A stretch of DNA of 64,000 nucleotides from Desmodesmus armatus (GCA_007449985.2 VIIQ02000086.1:287410-351409), one strand, 5' to 3'; counted from the first letter of the stretch, positions 1 to 14,100 are shown. The notes: generated from the sequence alone by a model not told the origin. Numbers and translations: made by a program.

Positions 1-35
1 CTGTCCACATGTTTGTCCATTGGATGTTGGTGCAG

Positions 36-381
36 GCTGCACTTCACCGCTGCCAAGGCCCTGTCAGCCGTCAGCCTTGATCAGTACTGCCACCTGCTTG
101 GCCTGGCCCTCATGCTGGTGCTGCTGCTGCTCACAGCCTGGGCCACACTGCACCCACACCACAAGCACACCACAGCGTCCCACTCACCTGGAGAAGCTGC
201 TGAAGAGGAGCCTGCCCACCCCCACCAGCAGCAGCATGTTGGCGGTGCGGGTGTGACCGCCTGGGTGGTGGTCATCGTGGTGCTTGTGCTGGTGCTGGCT
301 GGTGTGGCTGCAACTCAGATCCTACTGAGGCTGCGACGACACCAGACTGAGGTTGAGCTTGTGGATGACATGCTGGTGTGA
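36..381 (+). CDS. Last exon of an unrecognised membrane protein (5' part outside window)
   Basis: The reading frame enters the window behind a likely splice acceptor (tgcag at 31-35) and stops with TGA at 379-381. It encodes about 115 residues with two strongly hydrophobic segments. The first (around HLLGLALMLVLLLLTAW) and the second (around VTAWVVVIVVLVLVLAG) are separated by a His-, Glu- and Gln-rich hydrophilic loop. After the second segment comes a basic stretch (LRLRRH) and then an acidic tail ending VELVDDMLV, as in a single- or multi-pass membrane protein with a cytosolic C-terminus. No domain is recognisable in this fragment, so function is not assigned. The gene converges on the giant gene ending at 1133. 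Confidence 0.55.
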
Positions 382-1132
382 GGTGCAGTTGCATCCCCCC
401 TTAGCGACCCCGGGCCTGCTGACACACCACACGTCATGCATTGAGTGACTGTGGTGGGGCTGAGGTGTGGTTGTTGGCTGTTGTCAAGCAGTTTGGACAG
501 GAGAGTTGAATGGTGTTGACACAGACTGCAGCACAGTGATCAAATCGTCAGGCAGTAGTAATGCAGGAAGGTTGCAACCTGTTGTTTTGCTAGGTGACAT
601 ACCGATGGTTGGCACCATGCAGGCTACAGGCTGCCAGCTGAGTGACCCACCATGTGTATCTGTAGTCAGCTTTGTTGGCTGCAGCTGGATTTGGGCTGCA
701 CTAGCGATTCGTTGCACAAGTTGTACAGGGCAGTGTCAGAGTCTTTGAGAAACAATGCGTGAACAGCTTGCATACTGGCTCAGTCTGGGCGTCACAAGCA
801 TGGGTACCATGGTGCGCCCTTGCAAGCGCCCGATTGGGGCCCACTCTCTGCAGCACAAAACATCAACCCAGTCAACTGCAGGCAGAGACTGCAGATCCGC
901 CTGCAACTACAGCTGCAACTGTCCAACCCATTGTCACAAGGCCAATCCTGAACACTGCCATGCATCAGGACTTGGCCAGTCCAGCACAAAACCACACCTG
1001 CGCTGCATTGTACATTCGCTGCGTCAACACTAACACAATGTCAAGTACTCAACTAGTTTGAGTCTGTGCTTGCAGACAAAATGCACACACCAGCCACATA
1101 GCACATTCCTGAGTGCTTCAAACCCCTGCTAC
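382..1132. other. Convergent intergenic region, no gene seen
   Basis: This stretch lies between the stop codons of two converging genes and should hold both 3' untranslated regions. Short open frames here have no coding character, and no clear TGTAA signal was found close to either stop codon. Confidence 0.5.
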
Positions 1133-4100
1133 CTACTTCACCAGCTGCACCCCCTGTCCCCTACCCCCTCCTGCGCCTGTTGCCACCAGACCCCTGCTGG
1201 CCGCCCCACCCACCACCCCTACCACTCTGACCGCCCCCACCACCACGATGTGCTGCACCCCCACTGCCTCCTGCACCACCCACCACCACCACCACCCACC
1301 CTGCCCCTCCCGCTTCCTCCGCCCCCTGCCGCTCGCAGGCCTGCGCCGATCAGCAGGCCCCTTGACAGCCACTGTGAAGTCATCCTCCCTGAAGCCCACA
1401 TCCTCCCCATCATCACTACCACCCTCATTCTCCTGAGCAGCAGCAGCAGCTGCTGCAGGGTTGTTACCGCTAGCCCCACTCCCCTGCAGCCCCTTCATCA
1501 ACACCGCAGCAAAGCTCAGCATGGCTTTCGCGTCGATGGCTTCTGTCTCCAGGGCGAGAGAGGAGCCCTGGGCACCGGCAGCAGCACTGGGACTGCTGGC
1601 TGTAGCACCAGCAGGGGCTCGCCCCCAGACTGACTTAGGCATGGGTGAAGCTACCGGCTGCGGCGGCGTGGTTGCAGCTGGTTGCTGCGGGGACTGCAGC
1701 TGCAGTGCAGTGGGGCGCTCGCGGCTTGCAGGGCCTGCAGGAGGAGAGATATACCCAGGCTGGCTCCATGAGGTGTCGCCTGCATCCTGTTGCTGCTGCG
1801 GCAGCTGGGATGCCTGCTGCCATGCTGCCTCACCACTGCCAGCTGCTGCTGGTGGTGATCCTACTGCCCCGGCTGCATGCAGTGGGTGGACAGCAGAGTC
1901 CAGGTAAGCTCCGGGCACTTGCTGATACTGCTCCTGCGGCTGCTGTTGTGCAGCCCACTGCTGCTGCTCCGCCCACTGCTGCTGCTCAGGCGTGTTTTGC
2001 CAGGTGCCGGCTTGCTGCTGCTGCTGATAGATGTACTGCTGCTGGTCGTACTGTCCAGCAGGCTGCACGCCATAGCTAGCTCCCATGTACTGCTGCTGCA
2101 AAGCCGACTGTTGTGGGTCGACGCCGTATGCACCCCGCTGCTGCTGCATCATGGCATGTGCTGGCATCATGGGCTGTGCTGGCAGCTGCTGCACCCCATG
2201 ATGCTCAGGCAGCGGCTGCATCTGGCCTCCTGCAGCAACTCCACAGGGCGACATGGGCTGGCCGGCACTGCCGGCATCTGCACCTGCCAGCAGCTGCGCC
2301 TCCAGCTGCTGCTGTGTCAGCACCTCTGCCTGCTGCGCCGGCTGCTCCAGCTGCTGCTGGTTTCCCTGCTGCCACACTTGCATAGCATACTGTACTTCAG
2401 GGGCAAGCTCCTGCATGGCGCTGGTGAGCTTGAGCAAGGCGCCCTCCACCTCCGTGACAGACCCCCAGTGCTGGCCTCTGATCACCCAGTCCATGCACTC
2501 GAACAGCTGTGTAGCGGCCTGCAGGATAGCACCAGCACACAACATTGGGTGAAACCCTTCCCTATCATGGAGATCGCCTTGCACGAATGCTCTTGCTGCA
2601 ACACATCAACGATATATCCATCCGTGCAGGCAGTTGCAGGGACGCTAGCAGCACAGTGCTGGAACTGACTGCGCAACGGTGCACACACCAAGGGGTTGGT
2701 CCAGCAGCACAGCACGACACAGCACGCCCTTGGCGCTTTAGTAGCCCCTCACCTGAATGAGGTTGTCCTTCCTTAGCGACAGCCTCTGCACCTGCTCAAA
2801 GGGAAGGCTGCGGACCAGCAGGCCTGCAGAGAACTCCGATGAAGCCGCATTCTGCAGCATGAAGCGTCCATGGCCCAACACATACTGCACATAGCCCTGC
2901 AGTTGGCAAATCAGCGCGCAATATGCAGCGAGGTAGCCTGAGCCAATCAGTCATACATGCTGGAACCGCAGCATCAGTAAAAAGGATGGATCCTGCTGAA
3001 CGGGCAGGGCCAGGTACTATACATGCACCTCCTGCATGTACTGCTTGGCGACATGACCAACTATGGCAGCAACCGTGCAAGTCTCACCAAACCAGACAGG
3101 CATCCACCTTACATGACATAAACTGTACGTCATGTGGCCAGCTCAAACAGCTGATGCGCACCTGGAAGGCCTGCACACTCTCCAGGTGTTGCACACGTAG
3201 CTTGTGAGGCACATACTCCGCAGCACCCACTGACAAGTGCAGCTTGCCCCCATCCTGAGGCCCAGCTGCTGCCGGTTCGGCCTCCGGCTGCAAACCTTCT
3301 GCTGACACTTGCTGCTGCTCTTGCCCCTGTAGATCTGCTGACGCTCCTTGTTGCTGCCCCTGCACCTGCTGCTGCTGTGTGGCTGGCGGGTCCTCACGTT
3401 GGCCCCACTCCTTTTCCTCCCAGGATCCATCCTGGATGTCCCTGCACACAGGACACCCAGCTGCAAAGCTGCCCAGTGCCTCTGCCTGCTGCAACTCTGA
3501 CGCCTTTGCAGTCACCGCGAGCAGCTTTTCAGAGCCCAGATGCAGCACCTCTGTGTTGAGCCACATTTCCCGCATCTGCTGGATTTCACCCTGCCGGGTG
3601 GGGTCCTGCAGACTGCAGTCCAGCCACACATTAGCCAGGGCGTTCAGCAAGACCGGCGTCAGCGACGCTGCTCGTATCTGCAAGCGCTGGTCCACCAGGG
3701 CCATGCCCACCGCGCCGCCTGGTGCAGACGCAGGAGGCGCAGCCGCGGCAGCAGCCGCCTGCAGCGCGGCTGCTTCCGCTGCCTGCGTTGCCTCCTGCTG
3801 CTCCCGGCGCTCCCGGATGCGGTCCCGCAGGCGCTGCAGGAAGCGCTGCAGGCCAGCCTGGACCTCTGGGTGTGTGCGCAGCCGTTGCCAGCGCCAGCGC
3901 CGCATGGCTGCCTGCAGCTTGTCCATGCCCTTGGCAATTTTGGCTCGCTGCTGCAGCTCTGCAGGGCTGATGCGCGACTCCAGGTGCACTGCTGACAGCG
4001 GGGGCAGCGCCAGCAGCGCTGCAGGGTCCTTGACAGAGCCAACCTGCAGGGCGGGAACAAGCGCTTTGTGATGTGTTGAGGTACAGCGTCGAGTAGGTGC

Positions 4101-7100
4101 TTCATTGGGAGTGGTGTAGTTTTGACTAGCACTTGTTCGACAAACAGACTCAGCAGGGACTGCCTTGCACAGTCACAGCAGTGCTGCATGCTGTGAGCGA
4201 GGCAGGCACGAACGATCACCACACAATCACCACCACCATCTGCACCACACATAGTCATCACGAAGAACCTGCTCAAAGGCTGGCGCACCTGCGTGACTGT
4301 GATTGAGGTCGCTGCCAGCACCTTCTCCTGCGCCGAGGGTGCCCTGTTCTTGCTGGCGATGCCCCTGAAGCCCTTGTCAGTGCCTCCTGCAGCCCCAGGC
4401 TCTGTGCTGAGCTGCACCAGCCTCACCCCCAGGGGCTCTGCCAGCGCCAGCAGCGCCTCAGCAAAGCGACCCAGCGGCATGCTGCTGCCGCTGCTTTTGC
4501 TTTTGCCCTTGCCGCCTGAGCCGGCAGTGCTACCCGGCAGCAGGCTGTTGACAGCCTTGAGTGCAGCACGTAGGCCCGGAATGAGCCAGTGCTGGTGCGG
4601 CTGCTGCTTCTGCTCCTGCTTGTCGTTTGCGCCAAGCGCACCTGCATCAGCACTGCCTGCAGCCGCGGCTGCTGCGGCTGCATCCCTGCGGTGCTGTGCC
4701 TTGGCTAGGTCCACTGCCAGCTCCAGCACCTGCTTTGCAACCTGAAGGCTCAGCACCATTAGTGTCTGATTAGTCTGGCTGCTTTGGGCGCCACGGCGGA
4801 ACGCCCCTGCTGCCATGGTCTGCAGGACAGCTAGGTCCGCCACCAAGCAGCACAGCATCAACCCCACCCGCGCTGCCAGCACGGGCATGAGCGCAGCAGT
4901 AGCAGCGCCCAGAGTCGCTGCGCCTGCACCCTGCTGCTGCTGGGCTTGAGCGTGAGGAGTGTACAAAGCAGCGCAGGCGTCTGCGGTGCGCTGCTTGACG
5001 GGCCTCTCTAGAGCCTCCTGGCTCAAGCACTGACTAGCCACTGTGACCAACCACTCAGAGAACACCAACGGCACTGGCAGCTGCTGCATGCCTGCAGCCT
5101 GGGGAGAGGAGGACGCTGCAGGCACTGTCACATCCTCAGCTGTGGTGGCAGTTGCACCACTAGAAGAACCTGATGGCGCTGCAATTGCACCTGCTGCCAG
5201 CAGCACTGCTGCTGCCACGCCAGCCTGAGATGTGGCTTCCGAGCCACTAGTGCCATCACCTGCATCCTGTGCCGCTGCCGTGCTGTCTGTGCTGCCTGTG
5301 CTGCCTGCATCCCCTGCAGCCGGCTCCACTGCAGGGCTGCTGTCCTGCCCGTCCTCCTCCTGCTGCTGCTGGGCCTGTCCTGCAGCAGCAGGCACCTCCT
5401 GCTCGCTAAGAGCCCACACCCGCCAGTTGGTCTGTGCCAGGTGTGCACACACTCTCAGCGCCCGCAGCAGTCCCTTCTCAGCAGCACCAGCAACACCCCC
5501 GCTGAGCAGCACACCAGGTGCCCAAACCTCAGCACGCACAGTGCTGCTCTTTGCGCTGGCCTTCCAAACCTCCAGCAGCAGCCCTGGGTGCCCGGGAGGC
5601 AGCAGGACCTGGTCGTGTAAGGAGCTGAGGGCTGAGTCTGTCAGCAGCAGCTGGGGTGTGCCGGAGACAGCTGTTGAGAGACCCAGCAGACTGACTGAGA
5701 TGCTGGACTCCAGCAGCTGAACATACACGTCTGCAGTGACAAATAGCAGCAGCAGCACAACAGTGGCAGTGACCGGGTCAGCAGCAACCAATGAGTGGAA
5801 CCTGAGCTGTTATCGCACTCTGACGTGGCATGCCTTGTGCGGCCGGCACAGCTTGCAGGCTGCTTGGTTGCTACTTTCACAGCCGGCAAGGACACTATCA
5901 CTACCAATGAATGCAGCCCCATCTATGTTCAGCACGCTTTGCTACCAACCCACCTGGGGGCAGTGGCCGAACCTTAGCCCAAGGCTCCATCTCCGCCGCT
6001 GCTGCTCCCACTGCCTGACCATCCACACTGCTGGACCTGTCCCGCGCTGCAGCCGCACCCCCGCTGACCCTGTTGCCACTGCTGCTTCCACTGCCCGCAC
6101 CCTCTTGCTTTAGCAGCCCTGCTGCGAGCTGTTCCTTCATAAGGCTGCGCTCCATCAGCAGTATCAACGCCTCACACGCTGCTGCAGGCTGGGACGCTGA
6201 CATGCACCGCCTGGCCCGAAGCAGCAGCTCAGCATCCAGTAAGGGCTTGCTGGCTGCTGCTGTTGCTGGTGTTGCAGTGCCTTCCTGCAGCACGAGCTGG
6301 TACGCGTCTGGCTTGGCAGCAAGTGTCTCTGCCAGCCTGGCCCACTGGCGGGCCAGTTGGCCGGCATTGTCCTTGATGACAATCTGCAGCAGGGCAACAC
6401 AGCAACACATGGGCTTCAAACCTAAGCTCAAACAACATAACACACACAGCAGCAATGAATTGAACAAGCTGCTGCTGCACGCTGCAATATGTGCTCCAGC
6501 ACCCAAGGGTTCCCTGACAAGGTTGTGCTTGCATAATGAACATCCACACACTGCTTCAGGCAGTTGTAAGTCAGCACATCTCCAGCAGCTCAACCCTACA
6601 CCTGTGTACAGTATGCCATGTGCACGTGAGTTTGAGAGATATCAAACGCATGACGCAACCACTGGCAATCAGCGGCCTCTGTGAGTCACAGCCTGTGACT
6701 GTACCTGTGCCTTCTTGGTGTCTGGCTGCAGGTTGACTGCATGGCGTAGCACTTGGCCCTCAGCGACCACAGCGCAGCAGCTGGGTCAGCAGCAGCAAGG
6801 CTCTCCAGCACGTTGGCAACAGCAGGGTCCTTGGTGATGTTTTCTCGCCACATGTCCAGCTCAGCGCGCCCACACAAGTCCTTGAGGGGCTCCTGCTTCA
6901 GCAGGTCCTTCAGGCAGGCCTGCAGTGAACAATGGACAATACACAGCCGAATCCTCACCACCAGATTGCCACCCATTGCACACACCCTGTATACACACCA
7001 CGCCGGGGGGCGCTTTGGCAGAGCACAGTAACCAATTGCCCAGTAGAAGCACAAGTGCTACGCAACACTGACACGCCCTCTCCTCTCCCTTGCTTCCCTC

Positions 7101-10100
7101 TCCTGCCCTCCACTCCACTCCCACCTCCCTGCTCCCGTCTTTCCTGTCTCCTCTTGCACCCTCTCCTCTCCTGTCTACTAGACAGTACATGCCTCCAACT
7201 TACATGCGCAATAGGCATGGCCGCGGCTGACCCCCGTATGTCGTGGTACTGCTCCGAGCTACAGCCAGCATCGTAGGGTGGGAACTCCAGTGACAACACA
7301 AGGCTGCTGAGCCGGCGCACACACATCCCAGCACGAGTTACAGCAGCGTTGGCTGACAGGTCGTCCAGCTCGCGGCAGCCTTTCAGCACAAGGATGGCCT
7401 GCTGCAGCCGCCTATGGGCCGCCAGCGCCAGCAGCAGCACCTCCATCGCCTGCAGATGCACAGCAAGAAAACAATACACCGTGTCTGTCGGCTACTGTGC
7501 AACGGAAAGCAGCCTGATGTACAACCAAAGCATAATTGATGTGGCATGGCCCAGCAACAGCTGCAGGACACCTGTCAACTGAGAGAGGGTTGCTTCCTGT
7601 ATTATGTCCGATGTCTGATGCCTTCACAGTACAGTTAGTACTGGGAGGCCACACACATGCACCCGCCCCCTAAACCACCCTTTCAGACCACACGCATGAA
7701 GCTAGGCGGTCACTGGTGAGGTCATCTCGGACATGTGATGGGAGGGCTGGCCAAGCGCCTTCTGTATGTACAAGTGCCCCAGCTGATCCCCTGCACCCAC
7801 ACACACACACATCAAGTAATCCCTGTGCTAACACACACTGCCCACACAAAGGGACGCCTGACGACACACAAGATGCTCACACGGTTGTGCCCTACCCACC
7901 TGCTTCAGCTCCTCCTGGGTCAGCTCTATGTCTGCCCCCATGCTTGCATCACCACCGCTGCCGTTCCCGCCTCCCAGCTTGCTGCTGCTCCTGAGCTGCA
8001 GCTGCAGCCACTGCGCCTGCAGGTAGGAGTCAGCTGTGCGCATGCAGCGGGCCAGGGCAGCAGCAGCGTGGCCGTACAGATGCACAGTAACTGCCTTGAC
8101 TGCAACGTTGAAGCGCACGTGTGCTGCCTCAAGGCTGTGCGCATGGGCTCCTGTGGGCAACACCAGCAGCTGCTGGGATCCTCATCCAGGGCGGCAAGTG
8201 CCTCCACAAACATGACGGAGTCATTCCTGCACCCACCAGCAACCAAACAGCAGCAGCACATATCAGCACACTCATGCATGCTGCTGGGCATGATATGTAG
8301 TACCCAGGGTACTACGCACATGTGGGGGAAACCGACCGTCTTATTTTGCTGGATGTTACAAGGATGATGATGCAGTGGCTGTCCTGCAACACCTTCTGAT
8401 GCCAGTACATGATACTTCCCCGCACCTGAGTGGCAGGGCATCTTGTCCTTGTTGTCAGCCAGTGGCTTGATGCCGTAGAAGCGCTCCACAGCCCTCAGCA
8501 GCAGGTTGACACGGTCCTTGGGCAAGTCACCTGGACGGTCCGGTGCGTTGCGGCCTGCAGCAACAGCAGCACATGCACAAATCAAAGTCCTTCACCGCCA
8601 TGCAATGGCCAGTGCACGGTGCCTCATTAGGGAGCCAGGTCTACACAGGCGTATGCCAAGAGATAAGGTAGCAACAGCTACAGAGAGCCTTGCTTATCAC
8701 CGGTACCCAACCCGAGCCAATGGCATGGCGCCGGTTGCTGCTGAGAGCCATCGACACGCTCACCTTTCACATCACTGACAGTGCTGGCCAGTGCCTTGAG
8801 CAGCAGTACTGTCTGCTGTGTCTGCCCAACAGCCTCCAACGCATCACACAGCCTGCTGCCCTGACCCCCAGCCCCTCCCTGCAGCTGCCACTGCGCCACA
8901 GTAATGGCCTCCTGCGGTTAGCAGCCAGGCCCCATGACAGCGCCTCCACCACCCCTGCATGCTGCTTGGCTGTCAGGAAGCCTTGCTGGGCATCTGCCAG
9001 GGTGCGGGCTGCCTCAGACACCGTTTCCTGCAGGTCTTTGCGATCAGGGTTCTGCGCTAGCAGGAGGTGCAGCGCCCTCACACTTGCAGTCGGCAGCTGC
9101 GCCGGCTTGGGTGTGGTAGCAGCTGCCTTGGCATAGCTTCCCTTGCCCTTCTGCTTCTGACCGTGCCCCTGCTTGCCCTGCGCCTCTGCTGAGTCAGCAC
9201 CCCTGTCCAGGGAGATGGCAGGGGTCGCCGCGCCCGCGGCCTGCCGCAGGAGAGCGCGCCCCAACGCCAGCTGTGCTGCAGCCTGTGCTTCTATGATATC
9301 TGCCTGAAGACGGCCCAGTGCAACCTGGCCGTCCCACAGCTGCACTGCCTGGCGTGCTGCGTCAACAGTGCCAACGCGCAGCAGCCAGGCATGCAGCTGC
9401 AGCAGCTGTGCGAGGGAGGCTCTGTTGATGAAGGCCTCGTCTGCCAGGCAGCGCTGAGCAGCTTCCAGGTAGTCACCACAGCTGGCCAGCAAGCGAGCTG
9501 CCTCTGCAGGGTCCTTGATGCTGCGGGCAAGCTCCTGGGGTAGGGTGGGGCAGAAGAATACGGCAACATATATGAGCATCTGTTACATGAGCCTTCTACA
9601 GGAGTGATAGGGATCAGCACTGCAGCAGTGTTTGGCTCTACGTGTTGTGGACAGCTATGTTTCCTATTTTCCGTCGACAAAGTGCTGTCTTCAGTGGTGG
9701 GAGTTCCTCCTTCTTGAAACATGACGCCCTGTACTCCTGCTGATTACAGGCAACAGCTGGGTGCTGAGCCTGGTGTCACAGAGCACACAGCAGCCGGAAT
9801 TCAGGATCAGAATTATGCTGGCATGCTGCATCAGGATGTGTCGGCGACTGAGCCTCAAGGTGATCACCTTGGAGAAGCCGTGTCGCTTCAGCAGGCCCTC
9901 CCTGTCAGTGGCCTGTGACAGGCTGTTGATCTCAGACAGCAGCTCTGCACGGCTGACAGTCTTGGCTGAGGTGTTGATCCAGGCCTGCAGACAGACACCA
10001 ACAGCAGGCACAGAACAGACAGCATGGAACGTGTGTGCTACGTGTCTGTCGATAGTCCAAAAAAACCCTGACTGCCGGCCTGACGTAGCCATATGCATGC

Positions 10101-11111
10101 AAGGGAGGCAAGCTCTTGCTTTCCTCAGCATGCAAAAGTGTGCAGTCCCTGTCAGCGCTGGGATGGTTGTGTGATAGCTGTGCACGTATGGCTGTGTAGC
10201 TATACAAGATGCAGGTGCCCGTGCAGTACATGCATCAGCGCAGCCAAGTTGCAGTGTGGAGACAGGCCTACCAGAGTAAACTCGTCCACCTCCCTGGGCT
10301 TGAGCAGGGGCTTCAGGCCCTCATACTGCCTCAGCAGCCGCCTGCACTCCCCATAACGCCCCAGCACAAGGTGCAGCTTGTACGCATCATGCAGCAGCCT
10401 GCTGGCCGACAGGAAGCTCCCTCCTGACAGCCCCTTGGGCACAGCAGCACCTGCCCCCTCAACAAGCACTGTCCCTGCTGCATCCCCTGCACCCTCAGGG
10501 AGGCCCTGTGTGCCGCTGCCAGCTGTGCTGACACCACTGCCGTCCTGGCTGCTGCGGGTAGTGAGCTGCAGCTCCTGGCGTGCTGCATGCTCGTAGATCT
10601 TCGCCACTTCGGCTCGTAGATCTTCGCCACTTTGGCCATCCGCCTCTCGAAGGATCTTTCGCGCCGCACGCCAGAAGTTGCCCCCGTCTGCGTCCGGCCC
10701 CATCCCCAGCAGCAGCCGCCCTGCCTCTAGCCTCCACCCAGCTAGCTTCAGGGAGTGCGCTGCTAGCTTGAGCCACTGGGATGCCTCCTGAGGCTTGATG
10801 GGAGGCGCTACTGCTGCTGAGACAGGCTCCTCAGGCATAGATAGCCCACAGCGCTCTGCAGCGGTGAGGATGGCAGCATGAGCATCCTGCACCACCCTCT
10901 TATCAGCACTGCCTGCCATGCTGCCGCCATGGACTGCACAGCTGAGCAGCACGTCTGCTGCTGCCAGCAGGGCAGACCTCCTGTCAAGCTTCACCAGGGT
11001 GCTGTTGCTGCTACTGCTGCCGCTGGGGGCGGTGCTGCGCTTGACTGCTGCGCTACTGCTGCTGCCAGCAGCTGCTGCTGTTGAGGAGTCTGCAGTGTTA
11101 GTGAAGAACTC
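1133..11111 (-). other. Exons 30-42 of giant helicase: TPR-like helical C-terminus
   Basis: Exons include 11111-10272, 9984-9868, 9534 to about 8764, 8554-8426, 8226-7900, 7449-7204, 6919-6705, 6383-5954, 5730-4289, 4043-3162, 2896-2753 and 2595-1133. The sequence is rich in helices with small and hydrophobic residues (for example AARLLASCGDYLEAAQRCLA), like the solenoid that follows the motor in TRANK1. One CPVC motif occurs near 3450. The end is glutamine-rich, then Trp/Gly/Val-rich, stopping at 1133. Several junctions or exons need a one-base correction to stay in frame, so this part is either mis-sequenced or decaying. Confidence 0.65.
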
Positions 11112-14100
11112 CTACAGGGGCAAGGGGCAAACAAGGGTTGAGTGCATGTGATTGGTTGGCAACAGAAGGAACTGCACTAGGGTACTCAGCAACAAGCACA
11201 TCAAGTGCTTGTAAGTTGCCCCCGGCAGGGCTGTGCAGTGCTTCAGTGATACTGCAGGCAGGGTTCGCAACTGGCTAGATAATCAAATCAAAGTCAAGCT
11301 CAAAACAGGCCTAACACTTGACAGGTCGTCAGGTGCTGCATTGACACTTCGCCCCTGCAGTCAGTGCACCAGCCAAAGCCCTGCTGGAGCCTTACATGCA
11401 GGATGTCCATGGCGCCGTATGCCGCCGCCCTCAGCACATCCCCTGCAGAGCCGTAGCACTGTGCCGCCAGCTTGAACAGCTTCATCTCAACAAGGTTGGC
11501 AGCACGCTTGGACCACTCCAGCGGGTTGTTGCTCAGGCTGCCCCGCACTGCACCAGCCGGGCCACCGCCCAGCACACTGCTGACGTGGCTGCCCAGCCCC
11601 AGGCGGCGCAGGAAGTGGTACAGCGGGGCGCGCTGGGCGCCATTGCGGTCAAACACCACACAGAAGTTCTTGGCACGGGTTAGGCCCACGTACCTGACAA
11701 TGTGACAGGCAGCAACAAGCAGAAGGGCACAAGCGTAAGCAGCAACATGGGTGCAAGTTGCATTAGCACACACCTTCACGATTGCCATGCCATACCATAA
11801 TGTATGCGGGACAATTCATGCTGGCTGCTGGAGGCACAATGATCGACGCAACAACGGAATATGCTTGTAAGCATACAGATGCTGATGCTGGTGCAGCCCA
11901 TGCAAGGCCATGCCTCATACAGCCACACGTCTGCCGCAGGTGTCACTCACAGGTGCTTCAGCTCCTCGCACAGCAAACTGCAGAGCAACAATCAACAAAC
12001 AGGCTCCATAAGAAAGATGCGGTACATTCAGACACTGACGGACAGGCTTGGCTTTGTGGTGCTGATGGCTGCTGGTTACTGGCATACATTCTAAGCATGT
12101 GACCTACGCACACAAAGTGCACCAGCATGCTGCAACCATGCAGCAAAAGCCATGTACAATGCCCCATTCCACTGCCCGCCCACCTGTGTGCCTGCTGATC
12201 AAACTCCAGCGGCCGCAGCCAGCCCGCCTGCTCCACATCGTCACTGCTGGGCGTCAGCCGTGCGCTGCTAGGCAGCGTCTTCAGCAGCTCGCTGCGCCCC
12301 GCAACGTCCAGCGCATGGTCCCGCAGCTTCTGCAGAGCTGGGCTGGAGAACTTGTCGTGGCGGGTGCTGCTGAGCAGCTTGCGCATCTCCCCAGCAGTCA
12401 TGCTGGTAGCGAGCTCCTCCCAGGACTTGGCTGGTGCTGGGTCTGCTGCAGCTGCTGCAGGATCGCCAGCCTGAGCTGCGGTTTCGTCAGCCTGGGCCTC
12501 CTTGGTGCGGTATGCTTGCAGCGCTGCAGCATACCGTGCGACTGCCTCCACGACATGTTCGTAATCGGCCAGCAGCTGCAGCAGGACGCGCCAGCCGGCT
12601 GTCACAGGGCTGTCGGAGAAGAAGTCGACGAGGAAGACATCGTCAAACTCCAGCCTGCACGACGGCAAACATGACAGCACGCATACCGGGGCAGTGATGA
12701 GTGTGTGCCACAGGAGGTGCGGAAGCAAGAGACGGCAGTGCGAACCATGCATGTCTGCATGTCAGCCTGAGTGCAAACACTTGTGGTGGTTGAGTTAGCG
12801 TTGGCCATGTTGTTGACAGCAGCCACTGAGTGCTCAGCTTTGCAAGCTGCTGTGTGTGTCACACCCCACTCACCCCTTGGCCTGTGCCACAGTCATGATG
12901 AGGGCGTTGGAGTGCTGCAGCTCCTTGGGCAGGCGGTCACGTGAGTCAAGGTCACGCACAAGGATCACCTGGACAAAGATGTAAGCAAACACAGCTCTCA
13001 AGAACAATCTCAAGAACAAGATCTCAAGAACAACGCACTGCACGTATGCATTTCAATCACTTGTCAGCACCAAACCGTCCTTCCCGAAAAGGCACTGAAG
13101 GTGCGTATGATAGCAACCTCAAAAAACAGAGAGTGCAGGGTGACACAGCACAGCTGGAAGCAGTCCTGTCAGTCCTGCAGCTTGTCACACACAGCAAGCC
13201 TGCAGTGCCGCTCACCTGGTGCGCACCCCACTCCACAGCACTCTGGCCTGCAAACACAGCCACAGCAGCACGCATGCCATCATCAGCAACCCCTCACCAT
13301 TCTCCTCTCACACCATGTTGGTCAGCACATCTCAGAAGTACGCTTTGACCATGAGCCAGCCTTTGAACGTGTTCCATGATCATGCTGATTGCACACACAA
13401 AGCTCACCCGGGTCGCTTGAGAGCAGGATGGAGAGGTCATCCATGCTGTCCAGGCTGCCCAGCAGCAGCGGCTGGGGTCCAGGGAAGAAGGCACGCTCAC
13501 GCGCCAGCTTGTCCAGCATCGACGGGAAGCAGCATGACAGGACCGAGGTGATGGATGCAGCGGCATCCAGGATGCCAGCATGCGTCCTGCAAAAACAATG
13601 GCGCATGCTGGTGTTGACAGCTGGCAGGGGAGAGGCGTGTACTGCATGCAAGGCTGCAGGACGGAGGCAAGGAGCTTTGGAGGTACCTGCCCTTAGCCCT
13701 GCAGCTTGCTTTCACTGGGTCGCATGCTCGGGTGCACAGGGGTGTGACGCTGGGCAGTGCCTGTAGAAGCTGGTAACATATAATGTATGTGATGACATGT
13801 CTGCACTACGATGAGCATGGGGTGGGGTGATGGCAGCCAGGAGCACTGCCAGTGCCTCACCTGTAGTTCGTCTTCAGCACCTCAATCCTCGGCATGCCCA
13901 CAGGGATGCCGCGCGTACCGGCCTCCTCACGGCGCTGACCCTGCAGCACGTGACAGCAGCAGCACCCAGTGAACACACCAACACAGTGCGATGATGGTCG
14001 TCCCAGCTTGCGTCATCCTTTTCAAACACAAGGATGCATAGGCATACAGGCACAACAACTGCTCATACCAAGGCCCATGCAGCAGAAAAATAGCCGCAGG

